From Shewanella marinintestina (GTDB lineage: Bacteria; Pseudomonadota; Gammaproteobacteria; Enterobacterales; Shewanellaceae): a DNA stretch of 64,000 nucleotides. A program made the translations under genes and the position numbers. Under the pieces are notes generated by a model. The model was not told where the DNA came from. It did not search any database and saw nothing but the letters and a program-made list of their open reading frames with translations. Below are positions 18,862 through 28,570 of the stretch, one piece after another. The stretch is taken from assembly GCF_023283845.1 (NCBI RefSeq), contig NZ_JAKILC010000002.1, forward strand, positions 62,001-126,000. The letters are read 5' to 3'. The stretch's first letter is position 1, and every line of letters starts with the position of its first letter.

Positions 18862-19257
18862 CTAAGATTCTAAAATCACCGTTGCAGTGGCATAACGCTG
18901 CTCATCTGCAATAGAAATATGCGCATGCTTAGCGCCAATCTCTACTAGCCTTTTCGCTGCACCGTCAGTAAACGCTATTAGCGGTGCGCCATTCGCGTTG
19001 TTACTGATCTCAATATGCTGGAATGATACTCCGCGGCCAATGCCTGTGCCTAACGCCTTAGCTGCAGCTTCTTTCGCTGCAAAACGCTTAGCAAGATAGC
19101 GTCCAGGCTGAGCACTGCTGACAAATATGCTAAACTCAGCAGCTGTTAATACTCGCTTGGCTAAACGGCAACTTAGCAATGCCTCATCTCCTACAGCAGG
19201 GATCCGCTCTTCAATCCGCGCTATTTCAACAATATCAGTGCCTAAACCTACAATCAT
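18862..19257 (-). CDS. acpS: AcpS, holo-[acyl-carrier-protein] synthase
   Basis: AcpS transfers the 4'-phosphopantetheine arm from CoA to apo-ACP in fatty acid synthesis. The motifs are MIVGLGTDIVEIARIEERI (the Mg-binding Asp in GTDIVE), the central GRYLAKRFAAKEAAAKALGTGIG, and the C-terminal HAHISIADEQRYATATVI. Length 131 is slightly above the E. coli 126. It is the last gene of the era-recO-pdxJ-acpS line, 109 bases after pdxJ with a hairpin between. Confidence 0.96.
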   Translation of the reverse strand: MIVGLGTDIVEIARIEERIPAVGDEALLSCRLAKRVLTAAEFSIFVSSAQPGRYLAKRFAAKEAAAKALGTGIGRGVSFQHIEISNNANGAPLIAFTDGAAKRLVEIGAKHAHISIADEQRYATATVILES

Positions 19258-19315
19258 TTTGAGCCTTTATAACAAGCTATATGGCGGTTGTTTGCAAACA
19301 ACCGGCTAGAATAAA

Positions 19316-19342
19316 CAAAAGCCGAGAGCAAAGGCCTCGGCT
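19316..19342 (-). terminator. Hairpin between pdxJ and acpS
   Basis: AGCCGAG at 19320-19326 pairs with CTCGGCT at 19336-19342 (9-base loop), followed on the minus strand by TTTTGTTTA. It lies 25 bases beyond pdxJ and before acpS, so it is probably a partial or intra-operon terminator. Confidence 0.6.
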
Positions 19343-19366
19343 ATTAATACCAATTAGATACTCGCT

Positions 19367-20104
19367 TTACTCGCCGCGACGGCCTTCTAACATTAACTGT
19401 TTCATGTCACGCACAGCTTTATCTAAACCATCAATTGCCGCACGAGCAATAATGGCATGGCCGATGTTAAGCTCATATAGCTCAGGGATAGCAGCAATAG
19501 CTTTAACGTTATGATAATGCAAACCATGACCCGCATTAACCACTAGACCTTTATTGTGAGCATAGCTCGCCATTTCGGTAATGCGCTTAAGTTCTGCAGC
19601 TTGCTCGCTATCAGTTTCAGCATCCGCATAGCAACCGGTGTGAATTTCAATAACCGGCGCGCCGACTGCCACAGCCGCGTCAATTTGCGTGCTATCTGCA
19701 TCAATAAATAACGACACCTTAATGCCTTCTTTGCTTAAGCGAGCCACAGCCGCAGCGATCTTGTCTTGCTGCCCGGCTACGTCAAGGCCACCTTCGGTGG
19801 TTAGCTCTTCGCGCTTTTCTGGTACTAAACAAACGTAAGCAGGCTTAATTTCACAGGCAATATTAAGCATCTCTTCGGTAACAGCCATCTCAAAGTTCAT
19901 ACGCGTCTTTAAGGTTTTTGCCAGAGTGTACACATCGCGGTCAATAATATGACGGCGATCTTCACGCAAATGAATAGTAATGCCTTCTGCGCCGGCGTGC
20001 TCCGCAACGGCTGCAGCATGAACTGGATCGGGATAATTTGTACCGCGTGCCTGACGTAAAGTCGCAATATGATCGATGTTAACGCCCAATAAGATCCGGC
20101 CCAT
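19367..20104 (-). CDS. pdxJ: PdxJ, pyridoxine 5'-phosphate synthase
   Basis: PdxJ makes pyridoxine 5'-phosphate from deoxyxylulose 5-phosphate and 3-amino-2-oxopropyl phosphate, the last ring-closing step of vitamin B6 synthesis. The family motifs are complete: [75 protein letters not shown], and [12 protein letters not shown]. Length 245 is normal. It follows recO by 123 bases on the same strand, the usual order in gammaproteobacteria. Confidence 0.97.
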   Translation of the reverse strand: MGRILLGVNIDHIATLRQARGTNYPDPVHAAAVAEHAGAEGITIHLREDRRHIIDRDVYTLAKTLKTRMNFEMAVTEEMLNIACEIKPAYVCLVPEKREELTTEGGLDVAGQQDKIAAAVARLSKEGIKVSLFIDADSTQIDAAVAVGAPVIEIHTGCYADAETDSEQAAELKRITEMASYAHNKGLVVNAGHGLHYHNVKAIAAIPELYELNIGHAIIARAAIDGLDKAVRDMKQLMLEGRRGE

Positions 20105-20227
20105 GTTTGTTCCTTAAAAAATAAGCAGAAATAAAAGACGATATTGTACTGATAGGGTTGCGGTTTAGCCAGTCTCGAGAGCTAAACAGTATTTAATTTG
20201 TTGTTGCTGAGTCTTGACAGGAATAAG

Positions 20228-20917
20228 CTAAATCTTCGGTTTCTTGGCAAATAAGCTTCTTGAATGCAGTGGCTTATCGCCAAGTACTGGCGCTAATAAT
20301 TGTCGCATTAATTTCTTGGCTTCTAGATAGTGCTCTGCAGTCAATGTACGCTGATTCAAGGCAACCAACATTTCGCCAGTGAAAAATCGATGCTGATTGA
20401 AAGCTGTTGCAATAACAGGCGTAAAACCATGATCTGGCTCTAAACGATAAAAACCACTTGCAGTGATCGGTGCATCACTTGGGTCAAAATCAAGTGATGG
20501 CATAGTGCCTAGCTCTTTTAAAAGTGCGTGTTCAAAGTATCTAAGTTGACTTTGGTTGAACTCTGTCGCCATGGCAATCAAGGTACGATGGTAATCAAAA
20601 AACAAGTTTTCAGCGCTATGCTGCACGCTTAAACAACGAATTAACAGTTCATTAAGGTACAACCCAGAATACAAACAGTCACCCGTTAACGGAACAGCAG
20701 GACTTGCCGCTTCAACTTGTTTGAGATTCTTAAGATCGGTTTTCCCCTGCAACATAAAGATAATCGGCTGGAAGGGTTGGATAATGCTACGAATAGAGTT
20801 TTTAGCGCCGCCTAAGCGTGCAACAGCATCAACTCGTCCCTTACCATCGACCAGTAAGTTAACGATAACGCTACCATCACGAAAATGCCTGCTATGAAGA
20901 ACGTAGCCACGTTCCAT
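20228..20917 (-). CDS. recO: RecO, DNA repair protein
   Basis: RecO anneals SSB-coated strands and, with RecR, loads RecA at gaps. The product has an N-terminal OB-fold (ERGYVLHSRHFRDGSVIVNLLVDGKGRVDAVARLGG), the YLNELLIRCL helix, and a C-terminal helical part ending in ...RQLLAPVLGDKPLHSRSLF, all typical of the gammaproteobacterial proteins. The zinc cysteines of the Deinococcus type are absent, as usual in this group. Length 229 is normal. It follows era by 144 bases, with a terminator in between. Confidence 0.95.
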   Translation of the reverse strand: MERGYVLHSRHFRDGSVIVNLLVDGKGRVDAVARLGGAKNSIRSIIQPFQPIIFMLQGKTDLKNLKQVEAASPAVPLTGDCLYSGLYLNELLIRCLSVQHSAENLFFDYHRTLIAMATEFNQSQLRYFEHALLKELGTMPSLDFDPSDAPITASGFYRLEPDHGFTPVIATAFNQHRFFTGEMLVALNQRTLTAEHYLEAKKLMRQLLAPVLGDKPLHSRSLFAKKPKI

Positions 20918-21001
20918 ACTGATTATTCCAATTCAATAAGCCCATTTTGCTATGAGCAATATAAGACAATAAAAACGTAATACAAAATTCAATTATAACC
21001 A

Positions 21002-21037
21002 ATAAAAATGCCTCTTCTTATTACTAAAAAGAGGCAT
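21002..21037 (-). terminator. Terminator downstream of era
   Basis: A 9-bp perfect stem (ATGCCTCTT at 21008-21016, AAGAGGCAT at 21029-21037) with a 12-base loop, followed by TTTTTATT on the minus strand. It lies 25 bases past the era stop codon and before recO. Confidence 0.75.
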
Positions 21038-21061
21038 CATTCGCGGTTAAGTCAATAAGGA

Positions 21062-22054
21062 CTATTCGTCGCCATAACCTAAGCTGCGCAGTGCACGTTC
21101 GTCATCAGCCCAACCAGATTTAACCTTAACCCACATTTCCAAGAAAACCTTGTTATCAAACAACGTTTCCATATCTACACGCGCGGCAGAACTGATCTTT
21201 TTGATGCGTTCGCCTTTATTACCAATCACCATACGCTTTTGCGTTTCACGCTCAACCAGCACTAAAGCGTTGATCTGGTAAACACCATTTTCCATCATCT
21301 TAAACTGTTCGATCTCTACCGTACAATCGTATGGTAATTCGTCACCTAAAAAGCGCATTAGCTTTTCACGTACGATTTCAGATGCCATAAACTTTTGTGA
21401 ACGGTCAGTCACATAATCTTCAGGGAAGTAATGTGGTGACTCTGGCACTGAAGCAACTGACATATCTAAAATACGCTGTACGTTAGTGCCTTGGGTTGCA
21501 GAGATAGGTAAAATCTCATCGAACGGAAACTTCTTCGATAACTCTTCAAGATGCGGGAATAACGCTTCTTTATCTTTGATATTATCGACTTTGTTAATCG
21601 CTAGAATTGTCTTACGACCATCGTCACGGCTTTGCAATTTACGCAATACCATTTCGTCATCTGGCGTCCAGTTCATACCATCAACAACAAATACCACTAG
21701 CGCCACTTCAGCTAGCGAGCTCGCTGCAGCACGGTTCATTAAACGGTTAATGGCGCGTTTTTCTTCGATATGCAAACCGGGGGTGTCAATAAACACCACC
21801 TGACGTGGACCGTCAGTATGGATCCCCATAATACGGTGACGCGTTGTTTGCGGCTTCTTAGAGGTAATACTGATCTTTTGCCCTAAGAGCTTATTCAATA
21901 ATGTTGATTTACCGACGTTTGGACGACCAACAATAGCAACCATGCCACAATAGGTCACAGCGTATTTAACCGCTGATGACGGGTTGTTCATGTTTGCCAA
22001 TAGTTCGTCTAAACTTGGCTCGTGGCTTTCAGGTAAATCTTTGTTGTCACTCAT
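21062..22054 (-). CDS. era: Era GTPase
   Basis: Era is an essential GTPase that binds 16S rRNA near its 3' end and helps 30S assembly. G motifs are G1 GRPNVGKST (around residue 42), G3 DTPG, G4 NKVD, and the C-terminal KH domain holds [12 protein letters not shown]. At 330 residues it is about 30 longer than the E. coli protein because of an N-terminal extension rich in Asp, Glu and Ser. Its ATG overlaps the end of rnc by 4 bases (ATGA), so the two are translationally coupled. Confidence 0.97.
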   Translation of the reverse strand: MSDNKDLPESHEPSLDELLANMNNPSSAVKYAVTYCGMVAIVGRPNVGKSTLLNKLLGQKISITSKKPQTTRHRIMGIHTDGPRQVVFIDTPGLHIEEKRAINRLMNRAAASSLAEVALVVFVVDGMNWTPDDEMVLRKLQSRDDGRKTILAINKVDNIKDKEALFPHLEELSKKFPFDEILPISATQGTNVQRILDMSVASVPESPHYFPEDYVTDRSQKFMASEIVREKLMRFLGDELPYDCTVEIEQFKMMENGVYQINALVLVERETQKRMVIGNKGERIKKISSAARVDMETLFDNKVFLEMWVKVKSGWADDERALRSLGYGDE

Positions 22055-22728
22055 TTCTTAATTAACTCCAACACTTGAGCTGCAGCACTTTGTTCCGCTT
22101 TTCTACGTGAACTGGCTACTCCAACAACGGCTTGGCTCAAGTCTTCAACAATACATTCAACGGTGAAAGTCTGCTCGTGAGCATCACCTTCAGTATGAAC
22201 CACTTTATAAATAGGCAGCGGTTTTCTAAACTTCTGCAAATGTTCTTGCAGTAAAGTTTTCGGATCTTTTTGGTTAATTGGTTCAATCACTTTTAAACGT
22301 GATTCATACCAACTAAGCACAAGTCCACGGCACTTTTCGATATTAGAATCGAGATAGATAGCGCCAATAATCGCTTCTACAGCATCGGCTAAAATAGACT
22401 CTCGTCTAAAGCCACCGCTTTTCAGCTCGCCTGGACCAAGCTTTAGGTAATCACCTAACTTAAACTCAATAGCTATTTCAGCGAGCATTTTTCCACAAAC
22501 TAGGGTGGCTCTCATACGGCTAAGGTCACCCTCTGTCGCCGCAGGAAACTGATGGTATAGCGCATCAGAAATCACGATAGATAAAATAGAGTCTCCAAGA
22601 AACTCTAATCTTTCATTATGCTTATTAGACGCGCTACGATGAGTTAACGCTTGGTCTAAATAGCCTTGTTCACTAAATTCATACCCTAACGTTCGGCACA
22701 AACGTGGAATGTTCTTAATTGGTTCCAT
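22051..22728 (-). CDS. rnc: Ribonuclease III
   Basis: RNase III cleaves double-stranded RNA and processes the ribosomal RNA precursor. The nuclease signature is [21 protein letters not shown] (with the catalytic Glu and Asp), the second acidic cluster is [14 protein letters not shown], and the C-terminal dsRNA-binding domain includes [12 protein letters not shown] and [20 protein letters not shown]. Length 225 is normal. It begins one base after the lepB stop and overlaps era by 4 bases, giving the standard lepA-lepB-rnc-era order. Confidence 0.98.
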   Translation of the reverse strand: MEPIKNIPRLCRTLGYEFSEQGYLDQALTHRSASNKHNERLEFLGDSILSIVISDALYHQFPAATEGDLSRMRATLVCGKMLAEIAIEFKLGDYLKLGPGELKSGGFRRESILADAVEAIIGAIYLDSNIEKCRGLVLSWYESRLKVIEPINQKDPKTLLQEHLQKFRKPLPIYKVVHTEGDAHEQTFTVECIVEDLSQAVVGVASSRRKAEQSAAAQVLELIKK

Positions 22729-22729
22729 A

Positions 22730-23647
22730 TTAAACTATTCCGCCTACACGGTTAAAACGAACACCTGTTGGGATCCAAGTCGGTAAAAAGTCTGAAGGCG
22801 TTCTATCAAATTCAAAGCTAATCCAAATTGCTACGGCCTTTCCCACTAAATTCTCTTCGGGAACAAAGCCCCAAAAACGGCTGTCAGTACTATTGTCACG
22901 ATTGTCGCCCATGGCAAAGTACTGCCCTTCTGGCACGATGAACTCCGTCAATGGTACGTTTTCTTGGCGGAAGAAATGGTTAATTCTGTCAGGAATTGCA
23001 GGGTTCACCAAAATATCGTGACTAATATCACCTAACTGCTCTTTATAACGAATTAGAGGCATGCCACTTTGAGAGAATTCACCGCGATTAACTTCTGCTC
23101 TATCAACCTGCTTAAGCTCCGGACAAGGACTTTGTCCTTCTGCGCAAGCTGGTTGGATATATAGGTCTTTATTGCGGTAAACAATGCGGTCGCCCGGTAA
23201 ACCAATAATACGTTTAATATAGTCAATCTGCGGATTCATTGGATATTTAAATACCGCCACATCACCACGCTCAGGCTTGCCAGTTTCAACCAAGGTTGAA
23301 CGCCAAACAGGATCTTTTATTCCGTAGCTAAACTTTTCAACCAAGATGAAGTCACCAACCAATAGTGTTGGCATCATTGAGCCTGATGGAATTTGGAATG
23401 GCTCATAAATAAAAGAGCGTAAAATCAACACGAATGCGATAACAGGAAAGATAGACTTTGATGTTTCAACAACTGCAGATTCGCGCATGATGTTATCTAC
23501 ACTTTCTTCGCTCAAATCTGCCTGCGCAGCTTGTGCTATTGCCAGCTTCTCACGGCGCTTAGGTGCAAAAAATAGTGCATCAGCCATCCAAATTAAGCCA
23601 CTACCTAAGGTCACCAATACTAATATTAGAGAAAAATGGGCTGCCAT
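22730..23647 (-). CDS. lepB: LepB, signal peptidase I
   Basis: LepB cleaves signal peptides of secreted proteins on the periplasmic face of the inner membrane. Two membrane segments lie at about residues 3-27 and 65-80. The catalytic Ser90 is in [14 protein letters not shown], the general-base Lys145 in [12 protein letters not shown], and the late family box is [16 protein letters not shown]. At 305 residues it is close to the usual length. It precedes rnc by one base and follows lepA with a hairpin in the gap. Confidence 0.97.
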   Translation of the reverse strand: MAAHFSLILVLVTLGSGLIWMADALFFAPKRREKLAIAQAAQADLSEESVDNIMRESAVVETSKSIFPVIAFVLILRSFIYEPFQIPSGSMMPTLLVGDFILVEKFSYGIKDPVWRSTLVETGKPERGDVAVFKYPMNPQIDYIKRIIGLPGDRIVYRNKDLYIQPACAEGQSPCPELKQVDRAEVNRGEFSQSGMPLIRYKEQLGDISHDILVNPAIPDRINHFFRQENVPLTEFIVPEGQYFAMGDNRDNSTDSRFWGFVPEENLVGKAVAIWISFEFDRTPSDFLPTWIPTGVRFNRVGGIV

Positions 23648-23724
23648 TATTAATTAACTCCTGCCAAACATAGTCGGGGCATAGCGAAAATGCCATTGTC
23701 TTTAAGGTTATACGCCAGTAATGA

Positions 23725-23747
23725 AAGCGCCGCAAATTGCGGCGCTC
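23725..23747. repeat. GC-rich hairpin between lepA and lepB
   Basis: A perfect stem AGCGCCGC / GCGGCGCT (23726-23733 and 23739-23746), extendable by one pair, lies in the lepA-lepB gap. It lacks a good T tract, so it is more likely an mRNA-processing or stability element than a full terminator. Confidence 0.45.
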
Positions 23748-23784
23748 AGTCTAGCGATATATTAACAATTCTTAACGAGTTTGC

Positions 23785-25575
23785 TTAATCGTTAAGCTTC
23801 AGTACCGCTAAGAATGCCTCTTGTGGCACTTCAACGTTACCGACTTGCTTCATACGCTTTTTACCTTCTTTCTGCTTGTTCAGTAGCTTCTTCTTACGCG
23901 ATACGTCGCCGCCATAACATTTAGCAGTTACGTCTTTACGCATTGCTTTAATCGATGAGCGGGCAATAATCTGGCTACCCACTGCAGCTTGAACAGCAAT
24001 ATCGAACATTTGACGAGGAATAAGCTCCTTCATCTTATTCACAAGTGCTAGACCCTTAGTACGGATCAAACCTTTATGAATAATCATAGCTAATGCATCA
24101 ACTCTATCGCCATTAATCAAGATGTCTAGACGTACCATGTCTGCTGGCTCAAAGCGGATGAAGTTATACTCAAGCGATGCATAACCACGACTGGTTGATT
24201 TTAGACGGTCGAAGAAGTCCATAACCACTTCAGCCATTGGCAATTCGTAAGTCAATGCAACTTGATTACCGTGGTAGACCAAGTTTGTTTGTACGCCACG
24301 TTTTTCAATACATAGAGTAATAACGTTACCTAAGTATTCTTTTGGAACCAAAATATTGGTTTCTACGATTGGCTCACGCATCTCGGCAATGTTATTAACT
24401 GCAGGCAGATCTGATGGGTTATCAACGTAGATAATCTCACCATTAGTCTGAACGATTTCATAAACTACGGTCGGCGCTGTAGTAATTAGCTCTAGGTTGT
24501 ATTCACGCTCTAGACGCTCTTGGATGATCTCCATGTGGAGTAGACCCAAGAAGCCGATACGGAAACCAAAACCCAGTGCAGAAGACGTTTCTGGCTCGAA
24601 GAACAATGACGCATCGTTCAAGCTTAGCTTGTTTAGTGCTTCTCGGAAGTTTTCGTAATCATCGGTAGAAATAGGGAATAATCCCGCATAAACCTGTGGT
24701 TTAACCTTTTTAAAGCCGCCTAGTGGCTTTTCAGCACCGTGCTTAGAATGGGTTAAGGTATCACCAACTGGCGCGCCGTGGATCTCTTTAATACCCGCAA
24801 TAACAAAACCTACTTCACCGGTTTTAAGTTCGGTAGTATCGGTTTGCTTAGGCGTGAAAATACCCACACGATCTGCGTTATAGTTTTGTCCGGTAGACAT
24901 CACCTTAAACTTGTCGCCTTTTTTCAGTACGCCATTTTTAATACGTACCAAAGAAACAACGCCTAAATAGCTATCGAACCAAGAGTCGATAATCAGTGCC
25001 TGCAGAGGCCCTTCTTTATCACCTTCTGGTGGCGGAATATCAGCAACGATAACTTCGAGTACATCTTTAATACCGATACCGGTCTTAGCAGAGCAACGCA
25101 CAGCATCAGTTGCTTCAATACCAACGATATCTTCAATCTCTTCAGCCACGCGATCTGGATCGGCCTGTGGTAAATCGATTTTATTTAGAACAGGGACAAC
25201 GTCCATATCCATTTCTAATGCGGTATAACAGTTTGCTAGAGTTTGCGCTTCAACGCCTTGACCCGCATCAACGACTAATAAAGCACCTTCACACGCCGCT
25301 AATGAGCGCGATACTTCATAAGAGAAGTCAACGTGACCGGGCGTATCAATGAAGTTTAACTGGTAAGTTTCACCATCATTAGCCTTGTAGTCTAAGGTCA
25401 CGCTTTGCGCTTTAATCGTAATACCGCGTTCACGCTCAATATCCATTGAGTCAAGAACTTGCGCAGCCATTTCACGATCGGTTAAGCCACCGCATTCTTG
25501 AATAAGGCGATCTGATAGTGTTGATTTGCCGTGGTCAATATGGGCAATAATTGAAAAGTTTCTAATATGCTTCAT
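23785..25575 (-). CDS. lepA: LepA (EF4) translation factor
   Basis: LepA is an EF-G-like GTPase that binds ribosomes and affects initiation and assembly. The start [20 protein letters not shown] at 25575 is the family start; an upstream extension of 26 codons is open but unlike the family. G motifs are [17 protein letters not shown] and NKIDLP. The specific C-terminal domain ([41 protein letters not shown]) is intact. The length of 596 residues is normal. It lies downstream of rseC and upstream of lepB. Confidence 0.98.
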   Translation of the reverse strand: MKHIRNFSIIAHIDHGKSTLSDRLIQECGGLTDREMAAQVLDSMDIERERGITIKAQSVTLDYKANDGETYQLNFIDTPGHVDFSYEVSRSLAACEGALLVVDAGQGVEAQTLANCYTALEMDMDVVPVLNKIDLPQADPDRVAEEIEDIVGIEATDAVRCSAKTGIGIKDVLEVIVADIPPPEGDKEGPLQALIIDSWFDSYLGVVSLVRIKNGVLKKGDKFKVMSTGQNYNADRVGIFTPKQTDTTELKTGEVGFVIAGIKEIHGAPVGDTLTHSKHGAEKPLGGFKKVKPQVYAGLFPISTDDYENFREALNKLSLNDASLFFEPETSSALGFGFRIGFLGLLHMEIIQERLEREYNLELITTAPTVVYEIVQTNGEIIYVDNPSDLPAVNNIAEMREPIVETNILVPKEYLGNVITLCIEKRGVQTNLVYHGNQVALTYELPMAEVVMDFFDRLKSTSRGYASLEYNFIRFEPADMVRLDILINGDRVDALAMIIHKGLIRTKGLALVNKMKELIPRQMFDIAVQAAVGSQIIARSSIKAMRKDVTAKCYGGDVSRKKKLLNKQKEGKKRMKQVGNVEVPQEAFLAVLKLND

Positions 25576-25686
25576 TATGCTGGGATGACTTAACTCGAAG
25601 TTGATAAAAATTTTAAAGTGCAGAATTGTACCCGATTGCAGCTTTAATACCAATTTATATAGTGCAATTACTGCGGAAAAGATAAC

Positions 25687-25704
25687 GGCAGCACGAATGC
25701 TGCC
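25687..25704 (-). terminator. Possible terminator hairpin downstream of rseC
   Basis: GGCAGC at 25687-25692 and GCTGCC at 25699-25704 form a 6-bp stem with a 6-base loop, then a T-rich but interrupted run on the minus strand. It lies directly past the rseC stop and before lepA. Confidence 0.4.
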
Positions 25705-25705
25705 A

Positions 25706-26170
25706 CTATGAGGCTATCTCAATCGGTTTACCTAAAGACTTGATTATCACAGGTTGTGCATCTGATTCTAACTTCTTAGCAGCTCTCTTTCCTATGTTCC
25801 AAAAGCCCAGAGCACCAATGAGAGCTGCAATAATTGAGAATAAATCTGGATGCGTTCCTGCCAATACCGCTAATTGATTACCAATAAAAGCCCCGATAAA
25901 AAGACCACTAAGAGGCATCATATACACTAATGCAGCTGCTTTTAAGATAACACTTTCGGGCAACCCCAATTTTAAACGCTCACCTTTTACAAATACTTGT
26001 TCAGTTTGAAGTGAAAAGCGTTGTACCTTGGGTGAGAAAGCTTTAGATACAGCAGAAGTGCCACACGAATCCCCACTGTCGCAGTGATTGCAAGCACTTT
26101 TGAGTTCAACTTCAACGACCACCCAACCAGAGTTGCCATTCGCGACAACTCTAGCAATTTCTTCCATCAT
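25706..26170 (-). CDS. rseC: RseC, SoxR-reducing system/sigma-E modulator
   Basis: RseC is a small inner-membrane protein that helps modulate sigma-E and, with the Rsx complex, the reduction of SoxR. Family features are the N-terminal cysteines ([17 protein letters not shown]), a beta-rich domain with LKLGLPES, two membrane segments around residues 75-120 and the basic C-terminal tail. I chose the ATG at 26170 (MMEEIARV), with AAGG 7 bases upstream; the longer reading to 26209 overlaps rseB and is unlike the family. It is the last of rpoE-rseA-rseB-rseC. Confidence 0.92.
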   Translation of the reverse strand: MMEEIARVVANGNSGWVVVEVELKSACNHCDSGDSCGTSAVSKAFSPKVQRFSLQTEQVFVKGERLKLGLPESVILKAAALVYMMPLSGLFIGAFIGNQLAVLAGTHPDLFSIIAALIGALGFWNIGKRAAKKLESDAQPVIIKSLGKPIEIAS

Positions 26171-26183
26171 GAGAAAACCTTCA

Positions 26184-27116
26184 TCACTGCAGCATGATGC
26201 TCTTGGCAATACGACTCAGCGTCTCTGCAGGCACCTTTCCTACAGCGACCACCTCAGCATTGCCAACTCGCTCAGTCGCAAGTGACAAGCCATTACGGGT
26301 CACTAATTCGTCAGGTAATGGTTTATCACCCGCTTTAGCGACATAAACAGAAATACTGGCAAGACCGTCGCTGATGGCAATGTACTCAACAGCTTCTTTA
26401 CTGCCAATTAAACGATGCTGATCTTTAATCAACACCTTAAAACCTGCGGGTAACCAACTAAACTGCCAATTTTCACCACCATCACGATCAGATTGTGACA
26501 TTACTGCTGGCCATTCTTGCTTATAAGCCTCTTTTAAGATTGCTGGTACTTCATCAAGCACAAGCAATTCTACAACTAAAAGTTGCTCCAAAAGCTGTTT
26601 ATCACCGCTTACCATATCAAAACGCAGTGGCAAGTAGGTATCCATGTCCAACCAAACTTGATAACCATAACGATTATTGTCAATTGGAATAATACGAACT
26701 AACTGCCCCGGACGACCTGCAATACGGCTGCGACCGCCCAATACAAATTGATAACCGTCTTCTAATTTAGATACGTCATCAGCAAATGCTCCAGGAATAA
26801 CGCCTTGGATTCGATTTGCATGCACACTGTAAGCCGGCTGGTCATGCTCGATAAAAGTTACAGTATTTCCAACTCTTACAGCATTCTTTGGCGGTCCATT
26901 GAGGTGTTCTAAAAAGGCAACTTCCTCATCATTCACTTTACCATGGATATAAACCAAAGGGCGGATATGATCGGCTTGAAGTTGAATAAGGGAAATTTTA
27001 AATTCTTGTTCTCGCAGGGCTTGGCTCATATTTTCTAGCCAAGCTTTGGCGGGCATGTCTTCCCGCGCCATAGCGGGAAAACTCATGGCTATGATAGCCA
27101 ATAGGATTAGACGCAA
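26184..27116 (-). CDS. rseB: RseB, periplasmic sigma-E regulator
   Basis: RseB binds the periplasmic part of RseA and protects it from proteolysis until off-pathway lipopolysaccharide or porins are sensed. The protein has a signal peptide (ending near MAREDMPAKAW), and the MucB/RseB lipoprotein-like domain (DKQLLEQLLVVELLVLDE ... SWLPAGFKV). The 310-residue length fits the family. It follows rseA by 12 bases and precedes rseC by 13. Confidence 0.93.
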   Translation of the reverse strand: MRLILLAIIAMSFPAMAREDMPAKAWLENMSQALREQEFKISLIQLQADHIRPLVYIHGKVNDEEVAFLEHLNGPPKNAVRVGNTVTFIEHDQPAYSVHANRIQGVIPGAFADDVSKLEDGYQFVLGGRSRIAGRPGQLVRIIPIDNNRYGYQVWLDMDTYLPLRFDMVSGDKQLLEQLLVVELLVLDEVPAILKEAYKQEWPAVMSQSDRDGGENWQFSWLPAGFKVLIKDQHRLIGSKEAVEYIAISDGLASISVYVAKAGDKPLPDELVTRNGLSLATERVGNAEVVAVGKVPAETLSRIAKSIMLQ

Positions 27117-27128
27117 GCTAACTCCTCA

Positions 27129-27746
27129 TTATTGAGCAACGGGTGTAGTATCGACCTCGCTATTGTCGTCGATATTCACTCCATTATTCAATCTTTGTTG
27201 CAACATATGATCTTGAATATAGGCATTAATACGGCGACGCTGGTCAGCAACCTGATCATTAGTGTAACTTTGGTTCTGTTGTACTGCACCTGTTTGTAAA
27301 CTTACAGGAGACGCGCTACCAATTAATGGGCGTGTATTCAGCACCGGCAGTGGAGAGCTTTCAACCAAAGTTTCTTGATTATAATTTTGCACACCAACGA
27401 CAGCAACCAAAGCGACGGATGCAGCAATAGCATATTGACCAAATTGCTTAAATAACGGAATAATCTTGCCCGCAGATGCAACCTTTGTCTCAGCGACTTT
27501 AGGCTCTTTAGTTACTACTGGTTGAGGCGCTACAATCGCAGGCTCATCTTCAATAGCCGCCATAATGCTTGCACTAAGATCTAAAGACATAGTCTTTGGA
27601 AGCTCACCGCGCATCGCATCACCAATCATATGATAATCACGCCACTGCTCATGTGAATCTGCGTCAGCCGCTAATTCAGCTAACGTGTGCTCGTCAATTT
27701 CACCATCAACGGCAGCAGATACCCATTCCTGACCTAACTTATCCAT
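27129..27746 (-). CDS. rseA: RseA, anti-sigma-E factor
   Basis: RseA holds sigma-E inactive at the inner membrane until cut by DegS and RseP. The cytoplasmic part (MDKLGQEWVSAAVDGEIDE) is the sigma-binding domain, one membrane helix lies at about residues 103-120, and the periplasmic part follows. The stretch ASPVSL has Val148-Ser149 at the same position as the known DegS cut in E. coli RseA, so cleavage should be conserved. The C-terminal half is enriched in Gln. It follows rpoE by 25 bases. Confidence 0.94.
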   Translation of the reverse strand: MDKLGQEWVSAAVDGEIDEHTLAELAADADSHEQWRDYHMIGDAMRGELPKTMSLDLSASIMAAIEDEPAIVAPQPVVTKEPKVAETKVASAGKIIPLFKQFGQYAIAASVALVAVVGVQNYNQETLVESSPLPVLNTRPLIGSASPVSLQTGAVQQNQSYTNDQVADQRRRINAYIQDHMLQQRLNNGVNIDDNSEVDTTPVAQ

Positions 27747-27771
27747 TATTCACCTATCTTTATTTAAGATG

Positions 27772-28350
27772 CTAACGTTCTAGCAACGGCTTAAGCTTTT
27801 TATCGATTGCTTCTCGGGCTCTAAAGATCCGTGACCTTACGGTTCCCACTGGGCAATCCATGACATTGGCAATCTCTTCGTAACTCATACCATCGAGTTC
27901 TCGCAGTGAGATAGCCATCTTTAATTCTTCTGGCAATGTGTCTAAGGTGTCAAAAACCACCTGTTGAATCTCTTCTGACAGCACGAGTCGCTCAGGTGAG
28001 GCAAACTCTTTTAACGCATCACTGCCATCATAGTATTCAGCTTCTTCAGCATCGACATCATTCGCAGGGGCACGTCGGCCCTGTGCAACCAGATGGTTCT
28101 TCGCAGTGTTGACTGCGATACGGTACAACCAAGTATAAAACGCACTCTCGCCGCGAAAGTTGGGTAATGCTCGATAAGCTTTAATAAAAGCTTCTTGCGA
28201 AACATCAGCAACATCAGCCTGATTTCGTACATAACGAGATATCAGGTTGGCAACCTTATTTTGGTACTTTTGTACCAAAAGGTTAAAAGCGTTTTTGTCT
28301 CCACGCTGTACGCGCTCAACTAACTGTTGATCACTTATTTGTCCACTCAT
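27772..28350 (-). CDS. rpoE: RpoE, sigma-E extracytoplasmic stress factor
   Basis: This is an ECF sigma factor of 192 residues that directs transcription of outer-membrane biogenesis genes. Region 2 is AFNLLVQKYQNKV ... DVADVSQEAFIKAYRALPNFRGESAFYTWLYRIA, and region 4 is MAISLRELDGMSYEEIANVMDCPVGTVRSRIFRAREAI. It heads rpoE-rseA-rseB-rseC, and a sigma-E-type promoter lies about 60-90 bases upstream, suggesting positive autoregulation. It is divergent from nadB. Confidence 0.97.
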   Translation of the reverse strand: MSGQISDQQLVERVQRGDKNAFNLLVQKYQNKVANLISRYVRNQADVADVSQEAFIKAYRALPNFRGESAFYTWLYRIAVNTAKNHLVAQGRRAPANDVDAEEAEYYDGSDALKEFASPERLVLSEEIQQVVFDTLDTLPEELKMAISLRELDGMSYEEIANVMDCPVGTVRSRIFRAREAIDKKLKPLLER

Positions 28351-28412
28351 CCGAGCCGACTACTCCTAAATCTAATACTGATTTCTCAGCCGCTCGAATC
28401 ATATTCACTTAT

Positions 28413-28440
28413 GTAGACTAGCGCGTTTCAAAAAAGTTCT
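28413..28440 (-). promoter_or_regulatory. Sigma-E-type promoter of rpoE
   Basis: On the minus strand AGAACTT (plus 28434-28440) is followed after 16 bases by TCTAC (plus 28413-28417). This resembles the sigma-E elements GAACTT and TCTGA as I know them, with matching spacing. It is 63 bases upstream of the rpoE start and would give an autoregulatory transcript. Confidence 0.55.
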
Positions 28441-28570
28441 AATTAATTTCGCAAAGATCTTAAATTATTTTCTGCAGGCGTTGATTTATTTATATGCGAC
28501 CAATGAAAGTATCCATATTCAGCGTCATGGTTTACCATAGTCGGACTTCCTGATAACGCTATGATACCTG

